Of a DNA stretch of 64,000 nucleotides, positions 26,465 to 39,177 are shown piece by piece. The translations under genes were made by a program, and so were the position numbers. Source of the stretch: Streptomyces sp. NBC_01341 (GTDB lineage Bacteria > Actinomycetota > Actinomycetes > Streptomycetales > Streptomycetaceae). The stretch's first letter is position 1, and every line of letters begins with the position of its first letter. The stretch is taken from the NCBI RefSeq assembly GCF_035946055.1, contig NZ_CP108364.1, positions 6,138,001 through 6,202,000 of the forward strand. Direction: 5' to 3'. The notes beneath the pieces were generated by a model. That model had not been told where the DNA came from, searched no databases, and worked only from the letters and a program-made list of their open reading frames with translations.

Positions 26465-26472
<8 letters not shown>
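25330..26472 (+). CDS. carA: Carbamoyl-phosphate synthase small (glutaminase) subunit
   Basis: 380 residues. N-terminal CarA domain (YGAVGETFGEAVFSTGMTGYQETLTDPSY) and a C-terminal class I glutamine amidotransferase with nucleophile Cys in FGICFGNQ, and the His-Glu pair in QYHPEAAAGP. Supplies ammonia to CarB. ATG overlaps the previous stop (ATGA), and the 3' end overlaps carB by eight bases. Confidence 0.98.
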
Positions 26473-29773
<3,301 letters not shown>

Positions 29774-29787
29774 CAGTCAGGCCCAGC

Positions 29788-29815
29788 AGGGGGACACCGG
29801 AAACGGTGTCCCCCT
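29788..29815 (+). terminator. Perfect 12-bp hairpin with GAAA tetraloop between carB and pyrD
   Basis: Arms 29788-29799 and 29804-29815 pair perfectly around the stable GAAA tetraloop, 14 bases after carB, followed by CTTCA. It may attenuate transcription into pyrD-pyrF or protect the upstream mRNA end from exonucleases. Confidence 0.7.
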
Positions 29816-29833
29816 CTTCATGAGGACACCGTG

Positions 29834-30943
29834 ATGTACAAACTCTTCTTCCAGCTGGTCTTCAAGCGGATGGACCCGGAGCAGGCCCATCACGCGGCGT
29901 TCCGCTGGATCCGCCTCGCCGCCCGGATCCCCGTGCTGCGCACCTTCGTCGCCGCCGCGCTGGCCCCCCGGCACGAGGCGCTGCGCACCGAGGCGTTCGG
30001 CCTGCGGATGCACGGCCCCTTCGGTCTCGCCGCCGGCTTCGACAAGAACGCCGTCGCCATCGACGGCATGTCGATGCTCGGCTTCGACCACATCGAGATC
30101 GGCACGGTCACCGGTGAGCCGCAGCCGGGCAACCCCCGCAAGCGGCTGTTCCGCCTCGTCGCGGACCGGGCGCTGATCAACCGGATGGGCTTCAACAACG
30201 AGGGATCGGCGGCCGTGGCGGAGCGCCTCGCCGCACGCAGCCCGGTCTTCCGTACGACCGTCGGGGTCAACATCGGCAAGACCAAGGCGGTTCCCGAGGC
30301 CGAGGCCGTGGGCGACTACGTGAAGTCCACCGAGCGGCTCGCCGCCCACGCCGACTACCTCGTGGTGAACGTCTCGTCCCCCAACACCCCGGGCCTGCGC
30401 AACCTCCAGGCCACGGAATCGCTCAGGCCCCTGCTCACCGCGGTACGCGAGGCGGCCGACCGCACCGTGACGGACCGGCGCGTCCCGCTGCTCGTCAAGA
30501 TCGCCCCGGACCTCGCGGACGAGGACGTCGACGCGGTCGCCGACCTCGCCGTGGAACTCGGCCTGGACGGCATCATCGCCACCAACACGACGATCGCCCG
30601 CGACGGCCTCGGCCTGAAGTCGCCGGCGGCGCTGACGGGCGAGACCGGCGGGCTCTCCGGCGCGCCCCTGAAGAAGCGCTCCCTGGAGGTCCTGAGCCGC
30701 CTCTACGCCCGCGTGGGGACCCGGATCACCCTGGTGGGCGTCGGAGGGGTCGAGACCGCCGAGGACGCCTGGCAGCGCATCCTCGCCGGCGCCACGCTCG
30801 TCCAGGGCTACAGCGCCTTCATCTACGAGGGCCCGTTCTACGCCCGCGCGATCCACAAGGGACTGGCCGCCCGCCTGGCCGCATCCCCCTACGCCAGCCT
30901 CGCCGATGCCGTCGGCGCCGAGACACGGAAGGCCACCCGGTGA
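29834..30943 (+). CDS. pyrD: Dihydroorotate dehydrogenase (quinone), class 2
   Basis: 369 residues. Class 2 layout: N-terminal membrane-associating helix region (YKLFFQLVFKRMDPEQAHHAAF), then an FMN barrel with the catalytic serine segment NVSSPNTPG, FGLAAGFDKN and the late GVGGVETAEDA phosphate loop. Transfers electrons to the quinone pool. Two adjacent starts exist, GTG 29831 and ATG 29834; GAGGA is at better spacing for 29834. The TGA overlaps the pyrF GTG. Confidence 0.96.
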   Translation: MYKLFFQLVFKRMDPEQAHHAAFRWIRLAARIPVLRTFVAAALAPRHEALRTEAFGLRMHGPFGLAAGFDKNAVAIDGMSMLGFDHIEIGTVTGEPQPGNPRKRLFRLVADRALINRMGFNNEGSAAVAERLAARSPVFRTTVGVNIGKTKAVPEAEAVGDYVKSTERLAAHADYLVVNVSSPNTPGLRNLQATESLRPLLTAVREAADRTVTDRRVPLLVKIAPDLADEDVDAVADLAVELGLDGIIATNTTIARDGLGLKSPAALTGETGGLSGAPLKKRSLEVLSRLYARVGTRITLVGVGGVETAEDAWQRILAGATLVQGYSAFIYEGPFYARAIHKGLAARLAASPYASLADAVGAETRKATR

Positions 30944-31779
30944 CGCCCGAACCCTTCGGCGCGCGTCTGCGCCACGCCATGGACACCCGCGGGCCGCTCT
31001 GCGTCGGCATCGACCCGCACGCCTCCCTCCTGACCTCGTGGGGCCTGAACGACGACATCGCGGGCCTGGAGCGCTTCACGCGCACGGTCGTCGAGGCGCT
31101 GGCCGACCGCGTCGCCGTCCTGAAGCCCCAGTCCGCGTTCTTCGAACGCTTCGGCTCGCGCGGCATCGCGGTCCTGGAGAAGGCGGTCGAGGAGGCCCGC
31201 GCGGCCGGGGCCCTCGTGCTCATGGACGCCAAGCGCGGGGACATCGGCTCCACGATGGGCGCCTACGCGGCCACCTACCTCGACAAGGACTCGCCGCTCT
31301 TCTCCGACGCGGTCACCGTCTCGCCGTACCTGGGCTTCGGCTCGCTGCGCCCGGCGCTCGACGCCGCCGCCGTCTCCGGTGCGGGTGTCTTCGTCCTCGC
31401 GCTCACCTCCAACCCGGAGGGTGCGGAGGTCCAGCGGGCCACCGCCGCGGACGGGCGGACGCTGGCGCAGGTCATGCTCGACCACATGGCGGCGGAGAAC
31501 GAGGGCGCGACGCCCCTCGGCTCCGTCGGCGCTGTGGTCGGGGCCACTCTCGGGGACACGGGAGCCGATCTGTCGATCAACGGCCCGCTGCTCGCTCCCG
31601 GCATCGGTGCCCAGGGTGCGACGCCGGCGGATCTGCCCCGCGTCTTCGGCGCCGCTGTGCGCAACGTGGTGCCCAGCGTGAGCCGGGGCGTGCTCCGCCA
31701 CGGACCGGACGCGTCAGGGCTGCGCGAAGCCGCCGGACGGTTCGCGGACGAGGTCCGATCGGCCGTCCCGGAAAGCTGA
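30940..31779 (+). CDS. pyrF: Orotidine 5'-phosphate decarboxylase, mycobacterial (type 2) subfamily
   Basis: 279 residues, longer than the 230-residue E. coli type. The active-site lysine lies in LVLMDAKRGDIGST, with the D-K-x-x-D-like arrangement and LKPQSAFFERFG before it. Decarboxylates OMP to UMP, the last step of the pathway in this operon. GTG overlaps the pyrD stop by four bases. A short inverted repeat (31834-31857, seven-bp arms) lies beyond the stop. Confidence 0.96.
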   Translation: MTPEPFGARLRHAMDTRGPLCVGIDPHASLLTSWGLNDDIAGLERFTRTVVEALADRVAVLKPQSAFFERFGSRGIAVLEKAVEEARAAGALVLMDAKRGDIGSTMGAYAATYLDKDSPLFSDAVTVSPYLGFGSLRPALDAAAVSGAGVFVLALTSNPEGAEVQRATAADGRTLAQVMLDHMAAENEGATPLGSVGAVVGATLGDTGADLSINGPLLAPGIGAQGATPADLPRVFGAAVRNVVPSVSRGVLRHGPDASGLREAAGRFADEVRSAVPES

Positions 31780-31887
31780 CCATGCCACGTAACAGGCTGT
31801 GGACGGAATCCTGACCAGAAATCCGGGTTGTTATGGCCGAAATGTCCCGGTCGGCCACAGCTGACCAGGACTTTTCGTCTGTTCTCG

Positions 31888-31916
31888 CTGACTCGGGCGG
31901 CCTTGGCCGCTAGTCT
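31888..31916 (+). promoter_or_regulatory. Candidate promoter of the sIHF gene
   Basis: CTGACT (31888-31893) and TAGTCT (31911-31916) separated by 17 bases, about 105 bases upstream of the sIHF start. The rest of the 244-base gap after pyrF shows only a seven-bp-arm inverted repeat at 31834-31857. Confidence 0.4.
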
Positions 31917-32023
31917 CCGTCGAGAGCCAACGAGTACAAGCTGTTCGTTGCTCACCAGGTGTGGAGCCATCAGGTTCCTCACCGGTCCGTATCCGACAGA
32001 TCGACATCCGAGGTGACGTAGGC

Positions 32024-32347
32024 GTGGCTCTTCCGCCCCTTACCCCTGAACAGCGCGCAGCCGCGCTCGAAAAGGCCGCCGCGGCTCGCCGGGAGCGGGC
32101 CGAGGTCAAGAATCGACTCAAGCACTCCGGCGCCTCCCTCCACGAGGTCATCAAGTCGGGCCAGGAGAACGACGTCATCGGCAAGATGAAGGTCTCCGCC
32201 CTACTGGAGTCCCTGCCGGGCGTGGGCAAGGTCCGCGCCAAGCAGATCATGGAGCGGCTCGGCATCTCCGAGAGCCGCCGGGTCCGGGGTCTCGGCTCCA
32301 ATCAGATCGCATCTTTGGAGCGTGAGTTCGGCGGCAGTCCCGCCTGA
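32024..32347 (+). CDS. sihF: Actinobacterial integration host factor (sIHF/mIHF)
   Basis: 107 residues, basic and helical. Long N-terminal helix (ALPPLTPEQRAAALEKAAAARRERAEVKNRLK), then a helix-two-turns-helix DNA-binding unit with the HhH-like LPGVGKVRAKQIMERLGI, and the C-terminal RRVRGLGSNQIASLEREF. A nucleoid protein that binds DNA without strict sequence preference, influences supercoiling, sporulation and antibiotic production in Streptomyces, and is unrelated to E. coli IHF. GTG 32024 has GAGGTGA upstream and gives the length I recall for the S. coelicolor protein. gmk follows. Confidence 0.95.
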   Translation: MALPPLTPEQRAAALEKAAAARRERAEVKNRLKHSGASLHEVIKSGQENDVIGKMKVSALLESLPGVGKVRAKQIMERLGISESRRVRGLGSNQIASLEREFGGSPA

Positions 32348-32350
32348 CGT

Positions 32351-32379
32351 TCTCAGGCACTCCTGAGAAGCTGGATAAT
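32351..32379 (+). promoter_or_regulatory. Perfect inverted repeat next to a GATAAT -10 in front of gmk
   Basis: TCTCAGG-N4-CCTGAGA (32351-32368) begins four bases after the sIHF stop, and GATAAT (32374-32379) ends six bases before the gmk ATG. The hairpin could end sIHF transcription, or act as an operator over the -35 position. gmk has no good ribosome-binding site, so the -10 suggests a leaderless gmk transcript. Confidence 0.5.
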
Positions 32380-32385
32380 CGCTCC

Positions 32386-33003
32386 ATGGCTGCAACATCC
32401 CGGGGGACGTCCCCCGTACCCCCGGACGTACGTCCGCGGCTGACCGTGCTCTCCGGCCCCTCCGGGGTCGGCAAGAGCACGGTCGTCGCTCATATGCGCA
32501 AGGTTCACCCCGAGGTGTGGCTCTCCGTGTCGGCCACGACACGCAAGCCGCGCCCCGGGGAGAGCAACGGTGTCCACTACTTCTTCGTGGACAACGAGGA
32601 GTTCGACAAGCTGATCGCCAACGGCGAACTGCTCGAGTGGGCCGAGTTCGCGGGCAACCGCTACGGCACGCCCCGCCGCGCCGTGCTCGACCGCCTGGAA
32701 GCGGGCGAGCCGGTGCTGCTGGAGATCGACCTGCAGGGTGCCCGGCTGGTCCGGCAGTCAATGCCCGAGGCTCAGCTGGTCTTCCTGGCCCCTCCGAGCT
32801 GGGACGAGCTGGTGCGCAGGCTCACCGGCCGCGGTACCGAGGCGCCCGACGTGATCGAGCGCAGGCTCACGGCCGCGAAGGTCGAGCTGGCGGCCGAGGA
32901 CGAGTTCGATACGACGCTCGTCAACACCTCCGTCGAGGACGTGGCGCGCGAGCTGCTAACGTTGATGCTGCAGGCTTCCGGCCTCCGCGGCATCGACGAC
33001 TGA
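32386..33003 (+). CDS. gmk: Guanylate kinase
   Basis: 205 residues; phosphorylates GMP to GDP. P-loop SGPSGVGKST at about 23-32, GMP-binding SVSATTRKPRPGE with the family's Arg, and VLLEIDLQGARLVRQ plus the lid region RRLTGRGTEAPDVIERR. Lies between sIHF and rpoZ, linking guanine nucleotide supply with RNA polymerase, a conserved bacterial arrangement. Probably leaderless (see the -10 just upstream). Confidence 0.97.
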   Translation: MAATSRGTSPVPPDVRPRLTVLSGPSGVGKSTVVAHMRKVHPEVWLSVSATTRKPRPGESNGVHYFFVDNEEFDKLIANGELLEWAEFAGNRYGTPRRAVLDRLEAGEPVLLEIDLQGARLVRQSMPEAQLVFLAPPSWDELVRRLTGRGTEAPDVIERRLTAAKVELAAEDEFDTTLVNTSVEDVARELLTLMLQASGLRGIDD

Positions 33004-33063
33004 CCCTCACCGGTCGCCTCTCCGTTCCGCGGACGCAGAGCATCACCACTGCGGAACCAGCAT

Positions 33064-33083
33064 GATCAAAGATCTCTTTGATC
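33064..33083. promoter_or_regulatory. AT-rich perfect palindrome upstream of rpoZ
   Basis: GATCAAAGA-TC-TCTTTGATC: nine-base perfect arms with a two-base centre, 24 bases before the rpoZ start in otherwise GC-rich DNA. It could be an operator or an RNA hairpin close to the rpoZ translation start. Confidence 0.6.
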
Positions 33084-33107
33084 TCTATCCCCTTCGGAAG
33101 GCAGAGA

Positions 33108-33380
33108 GTGTCCTCTTCCATCACCACGCCCGAGGGCATCATCAACCCGCCGATTGATGAGCTCCTCGAGGCCACCGACTCGAAGTACAGCCTTGTGATC
33201 TACGCCGCCAAGCGCGCGCGCCAGATCAACGCGTACTACTCGCAGCTCGGTGAAGGCCTCCTCGAGTACGTCGGTCCGCTCGTCGACACCCACGTGCACG
33301 AGAAGCCGCTCTCGATCGCGCTCCGCGAGATCAACGCGGGCCTGCTGACCTCCGAGGCCATCGAGGGCCCCGCGCAGTAA
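33108..33380 (+). CDS. rpoZ: RNA polymerase omega subunit
   Basis: 90 residues. Conserved omega core: PPIDELLEATDSKYSLVIYAAKRARQIN, then LGEGLLEYVGPLVDTHVHEKPLSIALREINAGLL. Helps fold and retain beta-prime; in Streptomyces its loss affects development and antibiotic production. GTG 33108 with GGAAGG about seven bases upstream gives the standard length; an ATG ten codons upstream would add a segment overlapping the palindrome. Ends before a strong 16-bp hairpin. Confidence 0.96.
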   Translation: MSSSITTPEGIINPPIDELLEATDSKYSLVIYAAKRARQINAYYSQLGEGLLEYVGPLVDTHVHEKPLSIALREINAGLLTSEAIEGPAQ

Positions 33381-33407
33381 GCAGGCGGCAGTCAGAAACG
33401 CACCTTC

Positions 33408-33445
33408 ACCACAGGCCCGGCGGTCGTCACCGCCGGGCCTGTGGT
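33408..33445. terminator. Strong hairpin after rpoZ
   Basis: Perfect 16-bp stem (33408-33423 with 33430-33445) and a six-base loop, 27 bases after the rpoZ stop. Confidence 0.85.
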
Positions 33446-33561
33446 GTGTCCGGCACCGGGCCCGCCGCGGGGCGGCGTGCGCCGTGAGGCAGCATGGAGT
33501 CCGTACGCCACGGGGCCGCCGGAGGCGGGGTGCGCCAGAGACACGAGTGCGGGGAGACGCA

Positions 33562-34764
33562 GTGGACAAGCCGAAGGTCGTCCTGGGGGTCAGCGGAGGC
33601 ATCGCCGCGTACAAGGCGTGCGAGCTGCTGCGCAGGCTGACCGAGTCCGGCCACGAGGTGCGGGTCGTGCCGACCCCGGCGTCGCTGAACTTCGTCGGGG
33701 CCGCCACCTGGTCGGCCCTGTCGGGGAACCCCGTGTCGACGGACGTCTGGGAGAGCGTGCACGAGGTGCCGCACGTGCGGATCGGTCAGGGTGCCGACCT
33801 CGTGGTGGTCGCCCCCGCCACCGCCGACACGCTGGCCAGGGCCGCCCACGGCCTCGCCGACGACCTCCTCACCAACACCCTGCTCACCGCGCGCTGCCCG
33901 GTCGTCTTCGCGCCCGCCATGCACACCGAGATGTGGGAGCACCCCGCCACCCAGGAGAACGTCGCCACGCTGCGCCGCCGCGGTTGCGTGGTCATCGAGC
34001 CCGCCGTGGGCCGGCTCACCGGCGTCGACACGGGCAAGGGCCGGCTGCCCGACCCATCGGAGATCTTCGAGGTCTGCCGGCGCGTCCTGGCCCGGGGGCC
34101 CGGCACCCCCGACCTCGCCGGACGCCATGTGGTGATCAGCGCGGGCGGTACCCGCGAACCCCTCGACCCGGTCCGGTACCTCGGCAACCGCTCCTCGGGC
34201 AAGCAGGGCTACGCACTGGCCCGTACCGCCGTCGCCCGGGGAGCCAGGGTGACGCTGATCGAGGCCAACACGGGTCTCCCCGATCCCGCCGGGGCCGATG
34301 TCCGGCGTGCCGGGACCGCCGTGCAGCTGCGCGAAGCCGTGCTCGAGGCGTCGGCCGACGCCGACGTGGTGGTGATGGCCGCGGCAGTCGCCGACTTCCG
34401 CCCCGCCGAGTACGCCACGGGCAAGATCAAGAAGAAGGACGGCCAGGAGCCCGCGGCCGTCGCACTCGTCCGCAACCCCGACATCCTCGCCGAGGTAGCC
34501 GCCGACCGGGCCCGGCCGGGGCAGATCGTCGTCGGATTCGCCGCCGAGACCGACGACGTCCTCGCCAACGGCCGCGAGAAGCTGCGCCGCAAGGGCTGTG
34601 ACCTCCTCGTCGTCAACGAGGTGGGGGAGCGCAAGACGTTCGGGTCCGAGGAGAACGAGGCGGTCGTGCTGGGAGCGGACGGCGGCGAGACCGCTGTGCC
34701 GTACGGACCCAAGGAAGCGCTGGCCGACACGGTGTGGGACCTCGTGGCGGCGCGCTTCGAATAG
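33562..34764 (+). CDS. coaBC: Bifunctional phosphopantothenoylcysteine decarboxylase / phosphopantothenate-cysteine ligase
   Basis: 400 residues. N-terminal flavin-dependent CoaC decarboxylase (VLGVSGGIAAYKACELLRRL, and the substrate motif APAMHTEMW where many homologues have Asn in place of this His). The C-terminal CoaB ligase begins near residue 185, with VISAGGTREPLDPVR, NRSSGKQG and the KIKKKDG motif that binds the acyl-cytidylate intermediate. Makes 4'-phosphopantetheine from phosphopantothenate and cysteine, on the way to CoA. GTG 33562 follows GGGGAG at ideal spacing. Confidence 0.96.
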   Translation: MDKPKVVLGVSGGIAAYKACELLRRLTESGHEVRVVPTPASLNFVGAATWSALSGNPVSTDVWESVHEVPHVRIGQGADLVVVAPATADTLARAAHGLADDLLTNTLLTARCPVVFAPAMHTEMWEHPATQENVATLRRRGCVVIEPAVGRLTGVDTGKGRLPDPSEIFEVCRRVLARGPGTPDLAGRHVVISAGGTREPLDPVRYLGNRSSGKQGYALARTAVARGARVTLIEANTGLPDPAGADVRRAGTAVQLREAVLEASADADVVVMAAAVADFRPAEYATGKIKKKDGQEPAAVALVRNPDILAEVAADRARPGQIVVGFAAETDDVLANGREKLRRKGCDLLVVNEVGERKTFGSEENEAVVLGADGGETAVPYGPKEALADTVWDLVAARFE

Positions 34765-35002
34765 ATTGCCCCTCCGCATCCGGGGGAACGCTCACCGAGC
34801 AAAAGGCCCATATCTTGCACCCGAAAGGAGGGATTGTCGTACCGTCGTCAACGGTGCCGCAGGTCACAGACCTCCCAAGGGGCGAGACGTGTGGCCCAAT
34901 CACCGGATGCGACCGATAAACTGGTCGACGGAATGTGCCGGGCGCAGCTCCCGGCAGTCCCACAATGATCAGCCAGCAGCCGCTGCAACCCCAGGGAGCG
35001 AT
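34765..35002 (+). promoter_or_regulatory. Structured leader region of metK
   Basis: 238 non-coding bases. It holds a possible -35 TTGCAC at 34814 and three small hairpins: AGGTC-ACA-GACCT (34861-34873), CGACC-N8-GGTCG (34910-34927) and a seven-bp TGCCGGG/CCCGGCA stem (34936-34956). I do not see the conserved cores of SAM-I or SAM-IV riboswitches. It may be an unclassified leader or simply a promoter region. Confidence 0.35.
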
Positions 35003-36226
<1,224 letters not shown>

Positions 36227-36247
36227 TACCGCTCCGCGTCGGCCTTC

Positions 36248-36292
36248 GCTCCGGGGCCCGGACACCGCCACACGGTGTCCGGGCCCCGGAGC
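36248..36292. terminator. Very strong hairpin after metK
   Basis: Perfect 20-bp stem (36248-36267 with 36273-36292) with a five-base loop, 21 bases after the metK stop. Confidence 0.9.
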
Positions 36293-36365
36293 GTTCGCCC
36301 GGAACCCGCGGGGGCAGCATCGCCGTCCGGGCCGGCTGTCGGTGGCATCTGGTAGGAATTCAGCT

Positions 36366-38510
36366 GTGAGCAGCGACGACGAGCGGTCCGGCAAGCCCGA
36401 GGGCGGGGCACCGGAGCAGCTTGCGTTCATCCGGGAGGCGGTGCGCGCGGCCAAGGTGCCGCGGGCCAAGCCCAGGACCTGGCGGGGAGCCCCGCTCGCC
36501 GGGGAGCTCCCGGTCGCCCGCGTCCTGGTGAACAAGGGTGCCCTCCACCTCGACCAGTACTTCGACTACGCCGTTCCCGAGGAACTCGACGCCGACGCGC
36601 AGCCCGGCGTGCGCGTGCGGGTCCGGTTCGGCGCCGGCGGACGGCAGGTCCGCGGCGGGAGGCGCGAGGGCGGCGGTCTCATCGACGGCTTCCTGATCGA
36701 GCGGCGCGCCTCGTCCGACTACCAGGGCGCACTCGCGGCCCTCGCCTACGTGGTGTCACCCGAACCGGTGCTGGGACCGGAGCTGCTGGAGCTCTCGCGC
36801 GCCGTCGCCGACCGTTACGCCGGCAGCCTCGCGGACGTGCTGCAGCTCGCCGTGCCGCCCAGGAACGGCCGCGCGGAGTCCAAGCCGTCGCCCGCACCCC
36901 TGCCCGTGCCGCCCGCTCCGTCCGCCGGGACGTGGAAGCGCTACGCGCAGGGGCCCGCGTTCCTCCGCGCGCTGAGCGAAGGCGGTGCGCCCAGGGCGGT
37001 CTGGACGGCACTGCCGGGACCCCACTGGCCCGAGGAGATCGCCCGCGCGATGGCCGCGACCCTGGCCTCGGGCCGGGGCGCGCTCGTCGTCGTGCCGGAC
37101 GGGCGGAGCGCGGGGCGCGTGGACGCCGCACTGACGGAGGTGCTTGGGGAGGGCCGCCACGCACTCCTGACCGCCGACTCGGGCCCCGAGAAGCGCTACC
37201 GGCAGTGGCTCGCGGTCCGCCGCGGCTCCGTACGCGCGGTGGTCGGCACCCGCGCCGCGATGTTCGCCCCGGTCGCCGACCTCGGCCTGGTGGCGGTCTG
37301 GGACGACGGCGACTCCAGCCACAGCGATGACAACGCCCCCTTCCCGCACGTCCGGGAGGTCCTGGAGCTGCGGGCGGCCCACGGCCGCTGCGCGTTCCTG
37401 CTGGGCGGAACGAACTGCACCGTGGAGGCCGCGCAGCTCGTCGAGAGCGGCTGGGCCCTGCCCCTGCGCGCGGAGCGTGAGCAGCTGCGGATCGCCGCAC
37501 CCCTGGTGCGCACGGTGGGCGACGGGGAGCTCGCACGGGACGGAGCCGCCCGCTCGGCGCGGCTGCCCAGCCTCGCCTGGCAGACCGTACGGGAGGGGCT
37601 GCGCAACGGCCCCGTGCTCGTCCAGGTGCCCCGCCGCGGGTACGCACCCCGGCTGGCCTGCGAGCGCTGCCGCGAGCCCGCACGGTGCAGGCACTGCGCG
37701 GGGCCGCTCCAGGCGCCGGACCAGCGGGACCTCGACTGCGCATGGTGCGGACGGGCCGAGACCGCCTGGAGCTGCACCGCCTGCGGAGGCCTGCGGCTGC
37801 GCGCGCAGATCGTCGGCGCCCGCCGGACCGCCGAGGAGCTGGGGCGCGCCTTTCCCACCGTCCCCGTGCGCACGTCGGGCCGGGACCATGTGCTGGACTC
37901 CGTGCCGGATCAGCCCGCCCTGGTCGTCAGCACCCCCGGGGCGGAGCCGGTGGCCGAGGGCGGATACGCCGCCGCGCTCCTGCTGGACGGCTGGGCGATG
38001 GTCGGGCGCCCCGATCTGCGGGCGGGGGAGGAGGCGCTGCGGCGCTGGACAGCGGCCGCCGCGCTGGTGCGGGGGCAGCCGGAGGGGGGCACCGTGGTGA
38101 TCGTGGCCGAGCCGACCCTGCGGCCCGTGCAGGCCCTGGTCCGCTGGGACCCGGTGGGCCACGCCCGCCGGGAGCTCGCCGAGCGGGCCGAGCTCGGCTT
38201 CCCGCCTGTCTCCCGGATGGCCTCGGTCACGGGCCCGCAGGAGGCGGTGGCCGCCTGTCTCGCCGGTGCCGACCTGCCCGCCGAGGCCGAAGTTCTCGGA
38301 CCCGTACCCGTCGCACGAGCCGTGCCGGGCAGGCCCCGACGGCAGGGTGACGCCCCGCCGGGGGAGACCTGGGAGCGGGCGCTGATCAGGGTTCCGCCGG
38401 GCCGGGGCGCGGCCCTGGCGGCCGCGCTCAAGGCCGCGCAGGCGGCCCGGACGGCCCGCGCCGCCGGTGACCCGGTGCGGATCAGGATCGACCCGCCGGA
38501 CATCGGCTGA
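36366..38510 (+). CDS. priA: Primosomal protein N' (PriA), helicase motifs degenerate
   Basis: 714 residues. The N-terminal 3'-DNA-binding domain is present (VARVLVNKGALHLDQYFDYAVPEEL). The eight zinc cysteines remain, in the CxxC pairs of LACERCREPARCRHCAG and DCAWCGRAETAWSCTACGG. Where PriA normally has Walker A GxTGSGKTE, this protein reads LPGPHWPEEIARAM, and the DEEH Walker B box is replaced by WDDGD. It should therefore lack ATPase and helicase activity and may load the replisome structurally. This degeneration is known for actinobacterial PriA. GTG 36366 has AGGA upstream; GTG 36342 is a weaker alternative. Confidence 0.93.
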   Translation: MSSDDERSGKPEGGAPEQLAFIREAVRAAKVPRAKPRTWRGAPLAGELPVARVLVNKGALHLDQYFDYAVPEELDADAQPGVRVRVRFGAGGRQVRGGRREGGGLIDGFLIERRASSDYQGALAALAYVVSPEPVLGPELLELSRAVADRYAGSLADVLQLAVPPRNGRAESKPSPAPLPVPPAPSAGTWKRYAQGPAFLRALSEGGAPRAVWTALPGPHWPEEIARAMAATLASGRGALVVVPDGRSAGRVDAALTEVLGEGRHALLTADSGPEKRYRQWLAVRRGSVRAVVGTRAAMFAPVADLGLVAVWDDGDSSHSDDNAPFPHVREVLELRAAHGRCAFLLGGTNCTVEAAQLVESGWALPLRAEREQLRIAAPLVRTVGDGELARDGAARSARLPSLAWQTVREGLRNGPVLVQVPRRGYAPRLACERCREPARCRHCAGPLQAPDQRDLDCAWCGRAETAWSCTACGGLRLRAQIVGARRTAEELGRAFPTVPVRTSGRDHVLDSVPDQPALVVSTPGAEPVAEGGYAAALLLDGWAMVGRPDLRAGEEALRRWTAAAALVRGQPEGGTVVIVAEPTLRPVQALVRWDPVGHARRELAERAELGFPPVSRMASVTGPQEAVAACLAGADLPAEAEVLGPVPVARAVPGRPRRQGDAPPGETWERALIRVPPGRGAALAAALKAAQAARTARAAGDPVRIRIDPPDIG

Positions 38511-38590
38511 CGCGGCCGCCGTCCTCGTGGCACGTCCCCGTGGGGCCCAGGGGCCGCTGGCCTGCGGGGCGGCCGCCCGGATGTGCGGCG

Positions 38591-39118
38591 TCAGCCGTTG
38601 CGCGGGCCGGGGAAGGCGCCCGGCCGGAGTTCCTCGCGCGCGGGGGAGTGCTGGTCCGACGGCTGCGGCGGCATCGAACGGGCGGCGGGTACGGCGGGCA
38701 CGGCGGAACCGGAGGCCGGCACCGTGCGGCTCGCGGAGTCCGGGGTCTCGGCGGGAGCCTGCTGCGGGGCGTTCCTGCGCGCGCCGTAACGGCGGTGCAC
38801 CGCCTGCTTGGTGACACCGAGCGCGGAACCCACCGCGTCCCACGAGAAGCCCAGCGAGCGGTCGAAGTCCACGGCGGCGGTGACCAGCGTCTCGACACTG
38901 TCCCGCAGTTCCTGGGCCAGCCGGACCGTGGGTGCCGGGGCCCTGCCGTAGACGACGAAGCCCGCGGAGGGGCCTGAGCGGCGCGGACGGTAGACGTTGC
39001 CCAGCTGCGCAGTGAGGGTACGCAGGGCGTCCACCTGCCGCCTGACCCGCTCGATGTCCCGCACCAACAGGTGCAGACTGGCACGCGCTTGGGCGTCGTG
39101 GGTTGCGTGGTCGGCCAT
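38591..39118 (-). CDS. Small helix-turn-helix protein of unknown role
   Basis: 175 residues. The first 55 residues look helical (ASLHLLVRDIERVRRQVDALRTL). A helix-turn-helix-like segment, FSWDAVGSALGVTKQAVHRRYG, is at about 92-113. The C-terminal 60 residues are Pro/Ala/Ser-rich and disordered. ATG 39118 has GAGAGG upstream. It lies between priA and fmt on the opposite strand. A perfect inverted repeat 60 bases upstream is a possible autoregulatory operator. I cannot assign it to a named family. Confidence 0.72.
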   Translation of the reverse strand: MADHATHDAQARASLHLLVRDIERVRRQVDALRTLTAQLGNVYRPRRSGPSAGFVVYGRAPAPTVRLAQELRDSVETLVTAAVDFDRSLGFSWDAVGSALGVTKQAVHRRYGARRNAPQQAPAETPDSASRTVPASGSAVPAVPAARSMPPQPSDQHSPAREELRPGAFPGPRNG

Positions 39119-39177
39119 GAAGAAGCCTCTCGAACCGGCGTTGAAAGGGATCGGACCGCGCGGTGGCGGCCCACTTC

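Noticed and set aside
34861..34999. SAM riboswitch upstream of metK
   Set aside because: Hairpins are present, but the conserved SAM-I and SAM-IV core sequences are not; kept only as an unclassified leader.
34598..35002. Reading frame of metK open upstream into coaBC, suggesting a longer protein
   Set aside because: The extension has no conserved residues, and a GTG with GGGAG at 35003 gives the standard MetK start.
38540..38977. Plus-strand open frames across the small HTH gene
   Set aside because: They lie antisense to the minus-strand gene, which has a ribosome-binding site and a helix-turn-helix; the plus-strand translations are low-complexity.
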